Shown: in pieces, positions 34,837-45,413 of the stretch
Numbering within the stretch: the stretch's first letter is position 1
How the letters are laid out: every line of letters starts with the position of its first letter
Assembly (NCBI GenBank): GCA_026393755.1
Contig: JAPKZO010000012.1
Location: forward strand, 1-45,439
DNA: 45,439 nt
Direction of reading: 5' to 3'
Source of the DNA: Acidobacteriota bacterium
GTDB lineage: Bacteria; Acidobacteriota; Vicinamibacteria; Vicinamibacterales; JAKQTR01
Made by a program: the position numbers and the translations under genes
The notes under the pieces: model-generated
Databases searched by the model: none
Told to the model about the DNA's origin: nothing
What the model saw: only the letters and a program-made list of their open reading frames with translations

Positions 34837-36042
34837 TCACACCCGCTCGATGATCATCGCGATGCCCTGGCCGACGCCGATGCACATGCTGCACAGTGCA
34901 TAGCGGCCGCCGGTGCGCTGCAGCTGGTACAGGGCCGTCGTGACCAGTCGCGCCCCGCTCATGCCAAGCGGATGACCGATGGCAATCGCCCCTCCGTTGG
35001 GATTGACGCGCGCGTCTTCGTCTGCGAGCCCGAGTTCGCGCGTCACCGCCAACGCCTGGGCGGCGAACGCCTCGTTGAGCTCGATCACGTCCATCTGTGC
35101 CAGCGTCAGCCCCGTTCTTGTGAGAAGCGTTCTGGTAGCGGGGACGGGCCCGATGCCCATCAGGCGCGGGGCCACACCGGCGGTGGCAGTCCCGATGACG
35201 CGAGCTCGAGGCGTAAGACCCTGAGCCCGCGCCGCGCTCTCTGAGGCCACAAGCATCGCGCATGCGCCGTCGTTGATACCGGACGAGTTGCCCGCGGTGA
35301 CGGCGCCATCCTTGCGGAAGAGCGCGGGGAGCTTACTCAGCTTCTCGAACGTCGTGCCCGGGCGGGGATGCTCATCCCGATCGACCGTCAGCGGATCCTG
35401 TTTGTGACGCGCGACGACCACCGGCGTGAGTTCGTCGCGAAAGAGTCCCTTTTCCTGCGCGGCGGCCGTCTTGGACTGGCTCCACGCCGCGAACCGGTCC
35501 TGGTCCTCGCGCGAAATGTGAAACTCGGCAGCCACGTTTTCGGCCGTCTCGGGCATCGACTCGGTGCCGTACTGCTTGTGCATCAACTCGTTGACGAATC
35601 GCCAGCCAATCGTGGTGTCGAAGATCTCGGCCTTCCGGCTGAAAGGCGTCGTGGCCTTGGCCATCGCAAAGGGCGCACGCGACATTGATTCCACCCCACC
35701 TGCGACGATCAGGTCTTGTTCACCCGCGATGATGGCCCTGGCCGCGACTCCGATGGCGTCCATGCCCGATCCGCACAGCCTGTTGACCGTCGCGCCTGGG
35801 ACGCCGGCCGGCAGTCCCGCCAGCAGCAACGCCATCCGCGCCACATTGCGGTTGTCCTCCCCGGCCTGGTTCGCGCACCCGAGGATCACATCGTCGATCC
35901 GCGCGACATCCAGGTCGGGATGCCGCTGAATCAACGCGCGAATCGGAATCGCCGCCAGATCGTCAGTGCGGATCTGCGCGAGGGCGCCCCCGTAAGAGCC
36001 GATCGGCGTCCGGACGGCATCACAGATAAAAGCAAATGGCAT
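34837..36042 (-). CDS. Thiolase, 3-oxoadipyl-CoA/acetyl-CoA type
   Basis: Cytosolic beta-ketoacyl-CoA thiolase, 401 residues from the ATG at 36042. Catalytic residues: nucleophile Cys in NRLCGSGMDAIG, His in GGAIAIGHPLGMSGARL, second Cys in CSMCIGVGQGIAMI. Length and the segments GGVESMSRAPFAMAKA, DTTIGWRFVNELM and ESMPETAENVA are closest to PcaF/PaaJ (beta-ketoadipyl-CoA thiolase), but no other aromatic-degradation genes are nearby, so acetoacetyl-CoA is equally possible. It starts 5 nt after the S9 peptidase stop and is probably cotranscribed. Confidence 0.9.
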   Translation of the reverse strand: MPFAFICDAVRTPIGSYGGALAQIRTDDLAAIPIRALIQRHPDLDVARIDDVILGCANQAGEDNRNVARMALLLAGLPAGVPGATVNRLCGSGMDAIGVAARAIIAGEQDLIVAGGVESMSRAPFAMAKATTPFSRKAEIFDTTIGWRFVNELMHKQYGTESMPETAENVAAEFHISREDQDRFAAWSQSKTAAAQEKGLFRDELTPVVVARHKQDPLTVDRDEHPRPGTTFEKLSKLPALFRKDGAVTAGNSSGINDGACAMLVASESAARAQGLTPRARVIGTATAGVAPRLMGIGPVPATRTLLTRTGLTLAQMDVIELNEAFAAQALAVTRELGLADEDARVNPNGGAIAIGHPLGMSGARLVTTALYQLQRTGGRYALCSMCIGVGQGIAMIIERV

Positions 36043-36047
36043 TGCCC

Positions 36048-38342
<2,295 letters not shown>

Positions 38343-38372
38343 CTCATCCCCCGTCAAATCATCCAGGCGGGC

Positions 38373-38378
38373 ATTCTA
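38373..38378 (-). promoter_or_regulatory. -10 box of the S9 peptidase gene
   Basis: TAGAAT followed by GC on the minus strand, 30 nt before the ATG at 38342. It is a third copy of the TAGAATGC string seen at 3201 and 14270, here with a normal leader. No -35 recognised. Confidence 0.4.
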
Positions 38379-38412
38379 TTCCCCGGTCTGGCACGCCGCG
38401 CGGGAATTCTTT

Positions 38413-40050
38413 CTACCCGTGCACGCCGGGTGCTTCGTGGCCCGTCCGCTCCACGTACTCGACGTACGAACCCGGGTAGAGATGCGGGTGCGTGTCGTGA
38501 CCGCTCTCGCCGCCCAGTTCGAGCACGCGGTTGCTCAGGCCCCGCAAGAACGTGCGGTCGTGCGAGACGAAGAGCATCGTGCCGTCGAAGTCCTTGAGCG
38601 CCTCTACCAGCATCTCCTTGGTCGCCAGGTCCAGGTGGTTGGTAGGCTCGTCGAGGACCAGGAAATTCGGGGGATTGAGCAGCATGCGGGCCATGACGAG
38701 CCGGGTCTTCTCCCCGCCCGACAGCGACCGGATCCGCTTGTCGATGTCATCGCCGGAGAACTGGAACGCGCCAGCCAGGTTCCGCAGCGCGCCGATCGAC
38801 TCCTGCGGAAAGTCCTTCTGCAGCTGCTCGTCGATCGTCAGGTCCGGATCGAGGATGTCGAGCGCGGCCTGCGCAAAATAGCCCATCTTCAGGCTGGCAC
38901 CCAGGCGGACGGCGCCGGAGTCCGCGTCGAGCACGCCGGCGACCATCTTCAGGAGCGTGGTCTTGCCGGCGCCGTTGCGGCCCATCACCGACCACCGCTC
39001 ACCGCGTCGAATCGTCATGTTGAGGCCGTCGTAGATCACGTGACGGCCATACGCCTTCGACACGTCTTCCAGCGTGACGACCTGTTCCCCGGAGCGGGGC
39101 GGTGTGCGGAAGTCGAAGCGCACGACTTTCCGCTTCTTGGGCAGCGTAATCTTCTCGATCTTGTCAAGGGCCTTCACCCGGCTCTGTACCTGCGCCGCCT
39201 TGGCCGCATGCGTCGAGAACCGCTCGATGAAGCGGCGCTCCTTGGCCAGCATCGACTGCTGGCGCGCGTACGCGGCCTCCCGGTTCGCGTCGCGGATGGC
39301 CCGCTCGCGCTCGTAGAAGTCGTAGTTGCCCGAGTAGACGGTGATCTCCCCATCGTCAATCTCCGCGATCTTCGTGACGATGCGGTTCATGAATTCCCTG
39401 TCGTGCGACGTCATCAGCAGCGCGCCGGCCCTGGACTTCAGGAACGCTTCGAGCCAGATGATCGATTCGATGTCCAGGTGGTTGGTCGGCTCGTCCATCA
39501 GCAGGATGTCCGGGTTCCCGAGCAGCACCCGCGCCATCGCCACGCGCATTTTCCATCCGCCGGAGAGCGCCGCGACGTCACCGTCGATGCGGTCGTCCTC
39601 GAAGCCCAGGCCATGAAGCACCTCGCGTGCCTGCGCCTCGAGCGCGTAGCCCCCCAGGTGGTCGTACTCTTCCTGGACTTCGCCGAAGCGCGACAGGATG
39701 TCTTCCATCCGGTCCGCCTGCGCCGCATCGCCCATCGCGTGCTGCAACGCCTCGAGTTCGTGGTGGAGATCGCCGGCGCGGCCGCTGCCCGCGATGGTTT
39801 CGTCAAGCACGGATCGACCGGCCATCTCCTCGACGTCCTGCCGGAAGTAGCCGATCGTCATCCGCTTCGGCACCGTTAGATCGCCCTCATCGGGCGCCTC
39901 TTCGCCGACAATCATCCGAAAGAGCGTCGTCTTGCCGGAGCCGTTCGGGCCGACCAGGCCGACCTTTTCGCCGGGGTTGATCTGAAACGAGGCCTCAACA
40001 AAGAGAATCTGGCGGCCGTACTGCTTGCTGATGTTCGAAAATGAAATCAT
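38413..40050 (-). CDS. ABC-F family ATPase
   Basis: A 545-residue cytosolic protein with two ABC domains and no membrane helices, typical of ribosome-acting ABC-F factors. First domain: GPNGSGKTT, LSGGWKMRVAMARVLLGNPD, LLMDEPTNHLDIES. The linker is basic and helical, rich in Arg/Lys/Glu. Second domain: GRNGAGKTT, LSGGEKTRLVMARMLLNPPN, VLDEPTNHLDLATK. The ATG at 40050 (MISFSNISKQYG) is the natural start. A CACAAT box 12 nt upstream (minus, 40068-40063) may be its -10. Best guess YbiT/Uup-like; antibiotic resistance cannot be claimed. Confidence 0.93.
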   Translation of the reverse strand: MISFSNISKQYGRQILFVEASFQINPGEKVGLVGPNGSGKTTLFRMIVGEEAPDEGDLTVPKRMTIGYFRQDVEEMAGRSVLDETIAGSGRAGDLHHELEALQHAMGDAAQADRMEDILSRFGEVQEEYDHLGGYALEAQAREVLHGLGFEDDRIDGDVAALSGGWKMRVAMARVLLGNPDILLMDEPTNHLDIESIIWLEAFLKSRAGALLMTSHDREFMNRIVTKIAEIDDGEITVYSGNYDFYERERAIRDANREAAYARQQSMLAKERRFIERFSTHAAKAAQVQSRVKALDKIEKITLPKKRKVVRFDFRTPPRSGEQVVTLEDVSKAYGRHVIYDGLNMTIRRGERWSVMGRNGAGKTTLLKMVAGVLDADSGAVRLGASLKMGYFAQAALDILDPDLTIDEQLQKDFPQESIGALRNLAGAFQFSGDDIDKRIRSLSGGEKTRLVMARMLLNPPNFLVLDEPTNHLDLATKEMLVEALKDFDGTMLFVSHDRTFLRGLSNRVLELGGESGHDTHPHLYPGSYVEYVERTGHEAPGVHG

Positions 40051-40100
40051 GGGGTTCCAGACATTGTGACAGGAATCCCGTCCGTGTCCGGCCAGGCCAT

Positions 40101-40925
40101 TCAAAACAGTGTCGCGCAGGCTCGGCCCCAGTCCGCCCACACACGTTCGTAGTCGGGCGCGGCGCTCATCATCGGCGAGAGCTGGTTGCTCCACGCCTCA
40201 CGATTCCACTCCCTGAGCGTTTCTGACGTCAACCGAGACCGGTCGGGCTCGATGTGTCTGACCTGGCATTTCCGCTCGAACAGAGCGCGCAACTCCCTGC
40301 CGGCGACGGGTTCCGATCGGTGACAGAGGATGAACCACAGGTCGTAGAGGTCGCGAGGGCGGGGCCACTTGTCCTGCTGTTGCAGCAGCGAACGGAGTTT
40401 CTCGGCGACGATTTCCTGCAAACTGTACACGATGATGCGGAACGGATCGATCTCGGGATACGGCGATTCCACCGCGCGAATCTCTGGCGGCGTCAGCACC
40501 GGCTCATCGAATGTGAGATGAACCCGGACCGCTGGCAGGGCCTGCCTGCGTACGGTCCCGCGCGAATAGTGGAGGGGAATCTCCAGTTGTTCCTGCCCGG
40601 ACGAATGCACCGCCGTCCGCACGTCAATGGCGACGCCAGTCGCATCGTGTACGAGCCCGGCGGTCCTTTCGAGGAGCGCCACCGCGCCCGCGAGATGACT
40701 ATCGCCGTCGGGCCGACACGAAAAGTCGATATCCTCTGAAAACCGGTAGCCCGCGTAGTAGCAGTGGCGCAGGCAGGTTCCCCCCTTGAACGTCCACCCC
40801 GCGTTCAGAAGCCCTGCCTTTCCAAGCCCAGACAGCACGCATAGAATGACGTAGTCCTTCTCGACCTGGTCGAAGCGCAGTCCCTCACGCTGGGCGGCCG
40901 CGTGCAATTCGGCCGTCGTGATCAC
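40101..40925 (-). CDS. abiEii: AbiEii-family nucleotidyltransferase toxin
   Basis: Toxin of a type IV toxin-antitoxin system; AbiEii proteins are GTP/nucleotide-binding transferases that arrest growth and abort phage infection. 274 residues from the GTG at 40925, which overlaps the antitoxin stop by 4 nt (GTGA). The nucleotidyltransferase core is FKGGTCLRHCYYAGYRFSED followed by IDFS (G48-G49-T50 motif and the acidic pair D65, D67); later motifs are EIVAEKLRSLL and RPRDLYDLWFIL. All catalytic elements appear intact. A start further upstream is excluded by the antitoxin. Confidence 0.88.
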   Translation of the reverse strand: MITTAELHAAAQREGLRFDQVEKDYVILCVLSGLGKAGLLNAGWTFKGGTCLRHCYYAGYRFSEDIDFSCRPDGDSHLAGAVALLERTAGLVHDATGVAIDVRTAVHSSGQEQLEIPLHYSRGTVRRQALPAVRVHLTFDEPVLTPPEIRAVESPYPEIDPFRIIVYSLQEIVAEKLRSLLQQQDKWPRPRDLYDLWFILCHRSEPVAGRELRALFERKCQVRHIEPDRSRLTSETLREWNREAWSNQLSPMMSAAPDYERVWADWGRACATLF

Positions 40926-41728
40926 CGGTTCATCCTGACGTTGACAAGGAGTCCCCACCGTCGATTGTGGATGCCCTTCGGCGGAAGCGTCGGGTCGAGA
41001 CACGGGTACCCCGTCGCGAGTGTCGCCGTCTCCCGCAGCGCCTCCACGTCGCCGACGCCCAGCGTCTCCATCAGGAACCCGAGCCGTTTGGCCACCGCCG
41101 AATTGCCAATCCGTGTGACGTACTCCCGCAGGCGCGCCTCGTCGAGTTGATGCCACGACGTTCGCAGAGCCTCGGTCACAATGCCGAGCCCGCCAACATT
41201 TCTGGGCAAGTCGAGTGCGTCGACAATCGTCTTCTCCCGATCGGTGACGAAGAAGGGCCGCTCGTCGATCCACGCCTTCACGAGGCCGAAGAATCGTGGC
41301 TTCCGGAGCGAGACGACTCGGAACGTGAAGCCGAGTGCTCGCCGTTCCGGCCGAGCGGTCCGGTGATCGGTCGCGACAAACACGGTGCGAGGCAGCTGGT
41401 CGGTAAAGCCGTGGTGGCTCATCGCAGAGAAGTACGCGATGGCGGCAGGAGTCACCAATTCCATCGCGACAAGGAACTCGTGGATCTGAGGATTCCTGGA
41501 TGAAGACGACAACGGAATGGCCGCGAACCGACCGGGCTTGATCCGCTGGACCCAGCCTTTACGCTGGAGGCGATCGACGAATTGCCGAACCTGATCCACG
41601 CGATGCGCGTCGAGCAGCCTGCGGCCATCCGCTAGTGAGAAGCTTGGCAAACGGCCGGCCTGTGTCAGGAATCGTGCTTCTTCCCGCCCCAGAGTTCCTC
41701 GTATGATAGTTCGTTCAGTGTTTGTCAT
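40922..41728 (-). CDS. abiEi: AbiEi-family antitoxin
   Basis: Antitoxin and autorepressor of the AbiE system, 268 residues from the ATG at 41728. An N-terminal winged-helix-like region (about 25-75: VDQVRQFVDRLQRKGWVQRI) is followed by the C-terminal AbiEi domain (LVTPAAIAYFSAMSHHGFTDQLPRTVFVAT; FGLVKAWIDERPFFVTDREKTIVDALDLP). AbiEi proteins bind inverted repeats at their own promoter, and a matching inverted repeat surrounds this start codon (41703-41764). Confidence 0.88.
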   Translation of the reverse strand: MTNTERTIIRGTLGREEARFLTQAGRLPSFSLADGRRLLDAHRVDQVRQFVDRLQRKGWVQRIKPGRFAAIPLSSSSRNPQIHEFLVAMELVTPAAIAYFSAMSHHGFTDQLPRTVFVATDHRTARPERRALGFTFRVVSLRKPRFFGLVKAWIDERPFFVTDREKTIVDALDLPRNVGGLGIVTEALRTSWHQLDEARLREYVTRIGNSAVAKRLGFLMETLGVGDVEALRETATLATGYPCLDPTLPPKGIHNRRWGLLVNVRMNR

Positions 41729-41764
41729 CTGAGCAGCCTACATATGATGAACAAACTATATCAT
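41703..41764. promoter_or_regulatory. Inverted repeat/operator of the AbiE module
   Basis: Left arm ATGATAGTTCGTTCA (41703-41717), right arm TGAACAAACTATATCAT (41748-41764). The right arm reversed reads ATGATA-TA-GTTTGTTCA, so the arms match apart from a 2-nt insertion and one mismatch. The arms flank the antitoxin ATG; TATAGT in the right arm (41760-41755, minus) could be the -10. Fits AbiEi autoregulation. Confidence 0.7.
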
Positions 41765-41784
41765 TAGTGCTGTGCGAATTGAGA

Positions 41785-42207
41785 CTATCGCTCGCGGGGC
41801 AATGCCACCTCCGGAGTCAGGCCCAGGCGGCGGGCACGGCGTACGAACCTGCGGTCGTCGAAGCTCACGAAGCGTGTGCAGGCGCCACTACAGGTCCAGT
41901 GCAGCGCATCGGCGAAGTCGAGCCCGCGGCGGTGCAGATCCAACGCGTCTTTCACGGCTTCCCAGCGTTCAACCGTGACGTGCGGCATGCCCAGCAGATG
42001 CTCGACCACTCGGCAGAAGGACGATGAACCGGTCTGGTAGAACCCGCGCATCACCCACTCGAACTCGAGCACGACCGTCAGAGGCACGAACACCGCCGGG
42101 GATTCGAGCATCACGCGACGCGCCAGCGGCCGCTGGCGCGCCGCCTCGGGGTCGTCTGGATCGTCGCAGTAGAAGCGAGCGAGGACGTTCGTGTCGACGG
42201 CGATCAT
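41785..42207 (-). CDS. PIN-domain toxin (VapC)
   Basis: A 140-residue PIN ribonuclease. Acidic active-site residues are visible: D5 in MIAVDTNVLARF, Glu in VVLEFEWVMRGF, Asp in GLDFADALHW and Asp in FVSFDDRRF. It likely cleaves a specific tRNA or rRNA when freed from its antitoxin. The ATG at 42207 overlaps the antitoxin stop by 4 nt. Confidence 0.9.
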   Translation of the reverse strand: MIAVDTNVLARFYCDDPDDPEAARQRPLARRVMLESPAVFVPLTVVLEFEWVMRGFYQTGSSSFCRVVEHLLGMPHVTVERWEAVKDALDLHRRGLDFADALHWTCSGACTRFVSFDDRRFVRRARRLGLTPEVALPRER

Positions 42208-42473
42208 GCCTTGCTCCGACTACTGCCGAGCAGGACAGCCGGATCGAACGTTGACAGCCGGCGCGGTTCGCGACCGGGAGCTCTCGGCTCGACCTTGACC
42301 ATGCCGAACCCGGCCGCCGGTTCGGAGGGGACCACCCGCCGCCGGATCACCAGCCGGATGGCGCCGCCTTCATCGACAAACTCCACCTGGGTACCGGGCG
42401 TCAATTCGTAGCGCGCCCGGATCTCAGCCGGAATGATGACTTGACCCTTTTCGGTGAGCGTCGCCGCTGCCAT
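42204..42473 (-). CDS. AbrB/MazE-type antitoxin (VapB)
   Basis: An 89-residue antitoxin from the ATG at 42473, with GGGGAGG 6 nt upstream. The N-terminal swapped-hairpin AbrB domain is clear (ATLTEKGQVIIPAEIRARYE; PGTQVEFVDEGGAIRLVIRR, residues 3-47), and the C-terminal half should wrap the toxin. An earlier in-frame start at 42506 lacks a ribosome-binding site. It precedes the PIN toxin. Confidence 0.88.
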   Translation of the reverse strand: MAAATLTEKGQVIIPAEIRARYELTPGTQVEFVDEGGAIRLVIRRRVVPSEPAAGFGMVKVEPRAPGREPRRLSTFDPAVLLGSSRSKA

Positions 42474-42519
42474 CACGTTCCTCCCCACGTCAGAGTGACC
42501 GTGCACAGGATATCACGAA

Positions 42520-42534
42520 GCTTACATCGTAAGC
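42520..42534. promoter_or_regulatory. Palindromic operator/-10 of first VapBC module
   Basis: GCTTAC-ATC-GTAAGC, a palindrome with 6-nt arms, 46 bp before the VapB start. On the minus strand it contains TACGAT (42531-42526), a plausible -10, so AbrB-type binding here would block transcription. No -35 was recognised. Confidence 0.5.
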
Positions 42535-42635
42535 GACTTATTGACCGTCCGGGAGCTTGCGGGAAGCGTGAAACAGGCACGACGGCTGCGGACAACGCCC
42601 ATGACGTGGGCCGCCTGCGGCCGCGTCCGGAACGT

Positions 42636-43070
42636 TCACGGCCCGGTGAGTGGATTGGTGTACAGCAGTCCAGGGAAGCGTCCGTAGTCGTTGTCGGTGG
42701 AGCACACGGTCGCGCCACGTTCGATCGCCATCGCGGCCAGATGCGCGTCCGAGGTGAGGTTGCCCGCGGTGCCCGAGGCCAGGATCAGCCCGCGGAACAG
42801 CGGCCAGAAGTGCGGGCCAGGCGTCACCAGTTCGACGTTCGGCTGCGCCAGCCACGAGTCCACATACCCGATCGCGGCTGCCAGCGTCAGCGTGCGGGCC
42901 AAAATGCCCTCCCGCGTGGTGATGCGGAGAAACGCCAGCAGCACGATCCACGCGAGCCCCACCCGATCGGTGCCCGACAGCGTCTCTTCCAACCAGGCCT
43001 TCGCCACGCCGTGGTGATGCGAGTCCGCATCAATGGCGTAGATCAGGAGATTCGCATCGATCAGGATCAC
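42636..43070 (-). CDS. PIN-domain toxin (second VapC)
   Basis: A 144-residue PIN protein of the VLLAFLR type: MILIDANLLIYAIDADS (D5), WIVLLAFLRITT, LTSDAHLAAMAIERG and VCSTDNDYGRFPGL supply the acidic site. Probably an RNase toxin. The ATG at 43070 overlaps the antitoxin stop by 4 nt. The 162 bp between its end and the first VapB start carry only the operator at 42520-42534. Confidence 0.9.
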   Translation of the reverse strand: MILIDANLLIYAIDADSHHHGVAKAWLEETLSGTDRVGLAWIVLLAFLRITTREGILARTLTLAAAIGYVDSWLAQPNVELVTPGPHFWPLFRGLILASGTAGNLTSDAHLAAMAIERGATVCSTDNDYGRFPGLLYTNPLTGP

Positions 43071-43336
43071 TTGCGCAGCTCCAGCTTTCGGGCGATCTCG
43101 GCGTCTTCGAGCGCAGCGGCGAGCTGCAGGGCCTTGTCGAGGTCGATGCCGGGACGTACACCTCCGAGGTGCTGCGCCTTCAGGCGATAGCGACGCCGGC
43201 GCGGCTGTCGAGCGACGGACAGCCCGGCGCGAAGGGTCTCGTTGACGACGTCCTTGAACGAGCGGGTGCTGTCGTGCGCCCGTTGCCGCAATGCCCGGGC
43301 CAGATCGGGCTCAAGGGTGAGGGTGGTCCGTTCCAT
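43067..43336 (-). CDS. Ribbon-helix-helix antitoxin (second VapB)
   Basis: An 89-residue antitoxin from the ATG at 43336 (MERTTLTLEPDLARALRQRA). The N-terminus is a ribbon-helix-helix DNA-binding fold (about 3-45, RSFKDVVNETLRAGL) and the basic/acidic C-terminus should bind the toxin. A TATGAT -10 lies 6 nt upstream. The frame extends to 43357, but this start matches the family. Confidence 0.85.
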   Translation of the reverse strand: MERTTLTLEPDLARALRQRAHDSTRSFKDVVNETLRAGLSVARQPRRRRYRLKAQHLGGVRPGIDLDKALQLAAALEDAEIARKLELRK

Positions 43337-43342
43337 GCAGGC

Positions 43343-43370
43343 ATCATAGCACGCCAATAAGACGCATCAA
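43343..43370 (-). promoter_or_regulatory. Promoter of second VapBC module
   Basis: Minus strand TTGATG (43370-43365), 16-nt spacer, TATGAT (43348-43343), ending 6 nt before the ATG at 43336. Short repeats of GCATCA (43341, 43364, 43372) overlap the promoter and could be operator half-sites. Confidence 0.5.
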
Positions 43371-43457
43371 CGCATCATATGGGCCGCCCTTCTGCCGCAG
43401 GGAGGATGTCCCACGCGACCACGTCAACCACGACGACAATCGGAACTGTCGCTCGAG

Positions 43458-43862
43458 TTAGGCCTTTTCGTCTTCCTCCCGTTTGCGCGCGGTGATGTCG
43501 CTCAGCACGACCCGGCCCACGCGCACGCCGCTGGCATCCCGCGCGCTGGTCGCCGTCAGATGCACCCAGAATGCGGTTCCGTCCATCTTCACCATCCGCA
43601 GGTCGTACGCCTGTGGCTCATCAGCCTCGAGGATCTGTTTGTGGTGCAGGTAGTAGAGGTCCTGGTCCGCTTTGAAGATAAACCGGCTGAACGGCTTCTT
43701 CTGTAGCGCGTTCCGGGTCATGCCCAACAGCGTGGCGGCCATGAGGTTGGCTTCCAGGATCAGCCCCTGTTCGCTGAGGGTGCAGTAGCCGACTGGCGCC
43801 AGATCGTACAGTTCGAAATAGCGCGCCCGAGCGGCTTCCAGTTCCACCTGCGTGCGGCGCGG
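43458..43862 (-). pseudogene. PAS-domain gene remnant, 5' end lost
   Basis: The minus strand encodes a clean PAS domain of about 120 residues: ARYFELYDLAPVGYCTLSEQ, LEANLMAATLLGMTR, DLYYLHHKQILEADEPQAYD, DGTAFWVHLTATSA, VLSDITARKREEDEKA. Upstream of about 43862 the frame stays open to 44894, but that part is merely the complement of a plus-strand surface-domain gene. No start codon or ribosome-binding site lies at the boundary, so this looks like a fragment of a larger sensor protein. Confidence 0.65.
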
Positions 43863-43886
43863 AGCTGCACAGCGACGTTCCAGCCG

Positions 43887-45413
43887 GTGGTCGGCGTGCC
43901 CCACATGTGGGTCGACATCCCCAGTGCCGGCGCGCACGTCCAGCCGCTCACGATTGCCGGCTGGGCGATCGACCAGGCCGCGGCGACGGGAACCGGCGTG
44001 GACACGGTGCACGTCTGGGCGTATCCGAATCCGGGCTCGGGCACGCCGCCGATCTTCCTCGGGGCGGCGACGTATGGCGGCGACCGCCCTGACATTGCGG
44101 CGGCATTTGGGGAGACGCGCTTCCGGTATTCGAGCTTCACGCGGGTGGCCACGGGCTTGGCGCCCAACACCTATCAGATCGTGGTCTTCGCGCACAGTAC
44201 CTTCACGGGCACGTTCAATCTGGCCCAGACCGTCGACATTCAGATCCCGACCACCAACCCAGCGATGTCCATTGACATCCCTGGCAACAACGCGCAGGTT
44301 GGGGCGACATTCACGATCGCCGGCTGGGCGATCGACCGGAACGCACCGAGCGGCGTGGGGGTGGATGTGCTGCACGTTTATGCGTATCTCAATGGTGGCG
44401 GCACCCCGACCTTCCTCGGGGCGGCGCCCACCGGCGGCGTGCGGCCGGACATTGGGGCCTACTTTGGCAGTCAGTTCACCAACAGCGGCTGGGGACTCAC
44501 CGCGACGGGGTTGTCGCCGGGCACGTATATGCTGGTCGTCTTTCCGCACGACACGATCACCGGCGCCTTCACGGGGGCCAGCACGGTCTGGGTCACGGTG
44601 AGCGGCGGGCTGTCGGCGGCGTTGGGGCCGAGCGGCGGCGCCCGGCCGACGGGAGGCGCGCGTCCGCTCTGGCCCGACCGGCCCGCGTGGCCGTGGTGGC
44701 TGGTGGCCGCGCTGGTTGGCCTGACGCTCACGGGCCTGCGCCTCGTCCTGGGTCAGGGTCGGACCGTCGGAGGTCGGATGCCTGCACGACAGACGTGGAC
44801 CGTCCTGATCCTCGCGTCGCTGCTCGGCGTGACGGGCGTACGCGCCCAGGAGGTCGCGCCTGCGCCCCCGTCGTCGGCGCTGCAGGCCGTGCATGAACTA
44901 CTTTCGCTGAGTTATCCCGAACTGCGCGCGTCGGGGCTGGAACTCCGGGCGGTGCCGACGCCGGACGGGGTGGTGATGGAGTTTGCGGAACGGGGCCCGG
45001 CGGTGGCGGACCTGGTGGCGCGCACGGCGCCGCGGCCCGCGCAACTGACGGCGACGGTGACGCTGGATGGGGCGGGACGGGTGCGGCACGTGGTGTGTCG
45101 CGGGGCGTGGACGGGGCTGGAGCGGAGTCGTGCCGTGATCGGGACGTCGCGCGAGGGGGTCGCGACACGGCTGGCCGCCGCGCAGGCGCGGTTCGGCGGC
45201 GGACAGGACGAGGCGGTCAAGACGGAGGCGCGGCGTCTGCTCCGGCTGCACGGCGTAACCGGCGCCCGGATTGATACGGCCGCGCTTGAGGACGTCGGTG
45301 ACCATGTGGTCTGGGTGACGCACGGCGCCACGGAGGCCGGCGCGGCGGTGGCCGTTCATCTGGAGCCGCTGACGGGTAAACTGCTGGCGTGGCACGTGGG
45401 AGGTGAGCGATGA
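43887..45413 (+). CDS. Surface-domain protein, N-truncated, fused to a second secreted module
   Basis: A 508-residue frame. Two tandem domains of about 115 residues (43900-44265 and 44266-44610) share IAGWAID, TGVDxxHVxAY, FLGAA, RPDI and GTFN/GAFT motifs, as found at the C-termini of surface proteins in Vicinamibacteria. A membrane helix follows (WPWWLVAALVGLTLTGLRLV). In the same frame a second module starts at 44778 with its own signal peptide (MPARQTWTVLILASLLGVTG) and continues about 190 residues with no family I recognise. The annotated start is a GTG inside a domain and the frame is open upstream, so the N-terminus is probably lost. Confidence 0.6.
   Translation: MVGVPHMWVDIPSAGAHVQPLTIAGWAIDQAAATGTGVDTVHVWAYPNPGSGTPPIFLGAATYGGDRPDIAAAFGETRFRYSSFTRVATGLAPNTYQIVVFAHSTFTGTFNLAQTVDIQIPTTNPAMSIDIPGNNAQVGATFTIAGWAIDRNAPSGVGVDVLHVYAYLNGGGTPTFLGAAPTGGVRPDIGAYFGSQFTNSGWGLTATGLSPGTYMLVVFPHDTITGAFTGASTVWVTVSGGLSAALGPSGGARPTGGARPLWPDRPAWPWWLVAALVGLTLTGLRLVLGQGRTVGGRMPARQTWTVLILASLLGVTGVRAQEVAPAPPSSALQAVHELLSLSYPELRASGLELRAVPTPDGVVMEFAERGPAVADLVARTAPRPAQLTATVTLDGAGRVRHVVCRGAWTGLERSRAVIGTSREGVATRLAAAQARFGGGQDEAVKTEARRLLRLHGVTGARIDTAALEDVGDHVVWVTHGATEAGAAVAVHLEPLTGKLLAWHVGGER

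Noticed and set aside
40101-43336. A complete integrative element carrying the toxin-antitoxin cluster
   Set aside because: No integrase, transposase, attachment repeats or tRNA border were found; only the cluster and the nearby junction suggest mobility.
43863-44894. Minus-strand extension of the PAS frame to 478 codons
   Set aside because: The upstream part is the complement of a clear plus-strand tandem-domain gene and shows no protein family.
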